Positions 63,015 to 64,000 of a stretch of DNA of 64,000 nt are shown here, one piece after another (the stretch's first letter is position 1; every line of letters begins with the position of its first letter). The stretch is from an uncultured Alphaproteobacteria bacterium (GTDB taxonomy: Bacteria > Pseudomonadota > Alphaproteobacteria > GCA-2731375): assembly GCA_951812805.1 (NCBI GenBank), contig CATOSZ010000009.1, positions 134,501-198,500 on the forward strand, given 5' to 3'. Position numbers and translations under genes: made by a program. The notes beneath the pieces are model-generated. The model ran no database searches. It was not told the origin of the DNA and saw only the letters and a list, made by a program, of their open reading frames with translations.

Positions 63015-64000
63015 ATGGCCGAATCGCTTCCGGATCTCGACGATCTTGATGTCGCCGCCCTGAAGGCGCTGGTTCTGACGCTGCTTGAGGAGCAGGCGGC
63101 CCTGCGTGCCGAGAACGCGACATTGCGCGAAGAGATCCGCCGTCTCAAAGGCCTTTCCGGGCCACCGGATATCAAGCCGAGCGGCATGGACAAGCAGGCC
63201 GTATCCCGGGGCCGGACGGGGCGGAAGGCGGGACGGCGGGCCAAGAAGGGCCGGGTTCCCATCGACGAGAGGCGGATCGTCCGGGCCGCCGTGCCGGCGG
63301 GCTCGCGCTTCAAGGGCTATGAAGACTATCTGGTTCAGGACCTGCTCTGCCGGCCGAACACTGTCCTGTTACGCCGCGAGCGCTGGCTGACGCCCGAGGG
63401 GGCCACGATCGTGGCGCCGCTGCCGGCGGGGACGCGCGGCCACTTCGGCCCGGCGCTCAGGCGTTTCGTGCTGGCGCTCTATCATGGCGGCCAGACCAGC
63501 GCGGAGCGCTTGGCGCGGCTCTTGGACGACCTCGGCATCAAGATCTCCAAGCGCCAGGTGGTGCGGTTGTTGAACGAGGGCCATGACGGCTTCGTCGCCG
63601 AGGGCGAGGCGGTGCTGCGCGCCGGCCTGGAGACGGCGCCCTGGATCAGCGTCGACGATACCGGCGCCCGCCACGCCAACCGCAACGGGGTGACGAGCGG
63701 GATCGGCAACGACGCCTTCGCTTGGTTCGCCACGACGTTTTCCAAGAGCCGCTTGAACTTCCTGGAACGGCTGCGGGCCGGCCACGCGGACTATGTGCTC
63801 AATGCCGCCGCCTTCGCCTACATGGCCGAGCGCGACCTGGCCGCATCGGTGATCGCCCGTCTGGCCGAGGGCTGCCCGCGGCGCTTCACCAACGAAGATG
63901 CCTGGCTGGCCCACCTGGGGCGGCTCGCCATCACCGGGCACGGGGACGGGCGCGGGGCCGCGCGGACCGCCACCGAGGGGGCGCTGTGGGGCGCCATCGC
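63015..64000 (+). CDS. IS66-type transposase, C-terminus off the right edge
   Basis: The ATG at 63015 opens a frame of at least 328 residues that runs past the window end without a stop. Residues 1-55 form a coiled-coil leader (LVLTLLEEQAALRAENATLR), then a basic region (RTGRKAGRRAKKGR) with GPPDIKPSGMDK, as in IS66-type transposases. WISVDDTGARHANRNGV, near residue 215, probably carries the first catalytic Asp. The partner TnpA and TnpB genes of classical IS66 elements are not seen upstream. It marks a mobile segment at the right end. Confidence 0.8.
   Translation, partial: MAESLPDLDDLDVAALKALVLTLLEEQAALRAENATLREEIRRLKGLSGPPDIKPSGMDKQAVSRGRTGRKAGRRAKKGRVPIDERRIVRAAVPAGSRFKGYEDYLVQDLLCRPNTVLLRRERWLTPEGATIVAPLPAGTRGHFGPALRRFVLALYHGGQTSAERLARLLDDLGIKISKRQVVRLLNEGHDGFVAEGEAVLRAGLETAPWISVDDTGARHANRNGVTSGIGNDAFAWFATTFSKSRLNFLERLRAGHADYVLNAAAFAYMAERDLAASVIARLAEGCPRRFTNEDAWLAHLGRLAITGHGDGRGAARTATEGALWGAI

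Noticed and set aside
1..64000. CRISPR array, rRNA or tRNA genes
   Set aside because: No regularly spaced direct repeats, rRNA-like conserved stretches or tRNA-type cloverleaf with CCA context were noticed by eye.

Overview
The window is GC-rich, densely packed DNA whose proteins look alphaproteobacterial, probably from a Rhodospirillales-type free-living bacterium. The markers for this are a PhaR/thiolase/PHA-synthase-like locus, LysR and ProXWV-type transport genes, single-chain acyl-CoA carboxylases and class I split fumarase. I see no rRNA, tRNA or CRISPR array. Assignment below class level is not possible from what can be read here.

Layout. 1-6.1 kb: a LysR gene and an unknown downstream gene, divergent from an M19 dipeptidase and a glycine-betaine-type ABC importer (binding protein, permease, ATPase). 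6.1-14.4 kb: a class III adenylate cyclase with a TPR tail, a TPR protein, a stand-alone carboxyltransferase, an ammonium transporter fused to a GAF-like domain, and two exported proteins. 14.5-19.5 kb: a translationally coupled TonB receptor, YfiR and hybrid histidine kinase operon. 19.6-24.6 kb: a compact operon encoding a small protein, a complete succinate dehydrogenase/fumarate reductase-like complex (iron-sulfur, two membrane anchors, flavoprotein) and a two-subunit class I fumarase. 24.6-29.2 kb: SDR, MaoC and a single-chain biotin carboxylase/BCCP/carboxyltransferase broken by a one-base frameshift.

29.3-30.4 kb is an IS630-type element. Directly behind it lies a visibly AT-richer two-gene cassette (30.5-32.5 kb) of an OLD/AAA-type ATPase and an RloB/AbiLii-type TOPRIM-like protein, most likely an AbiL-like anti-phage system. 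32.5-36.8 kb: GFA, creatininase-family, NUDIX, argJ, a lipoprotein and an alpha/beta hydrolase. 36.8-39.2 kb: a molybdopterin S/N-oxide reductase. 39.4-42.8 kb: thiolase, a PHA-synthase-like protein and the divergent repressor gene phaR, with a perfect palindrome upstream of the thiolase that is a good PhaR operator candidate. 42.8-49.4 kb: a DevBCA-type exporter (fusion protein, two FtsX-like permeases, ATPase), a TolC-type channel and a glycosyltransferase. 49.5-52.9 kb: an intact paralogue of the broken carboxylase, then an alpha/beta hydrolase whose start codon is out of frame by one base.

53.8-56.4 kb holds a second IS630 copy in the same orientation, almost identical to the first, and itself split by a different IS with a 9-bp target duplication. 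56.5-61.7 kb: an SGNH hydrolase, a caspase-like/formylglycine-generating-enzyme-like fusion protein and a second molybdopterin oxidoreductase. The right end (61.7-64 kb) is AT-richer at first, with an unrecognised membrane protein, and closes with an IS66-type transposase cut by the window edge.

Taken together the region serves uptake and breakdown of quaternary amines and acyl-CoAs, carbon storage, envelope glycoconjugate export and signalling, and its accessory insertions sit around the IS copies. The most unusual items are the AbiL-like cassette, the caspase-FGE fusion, the Amt-GAF fusion, the nested IS pair and the two single-base frameshifts.
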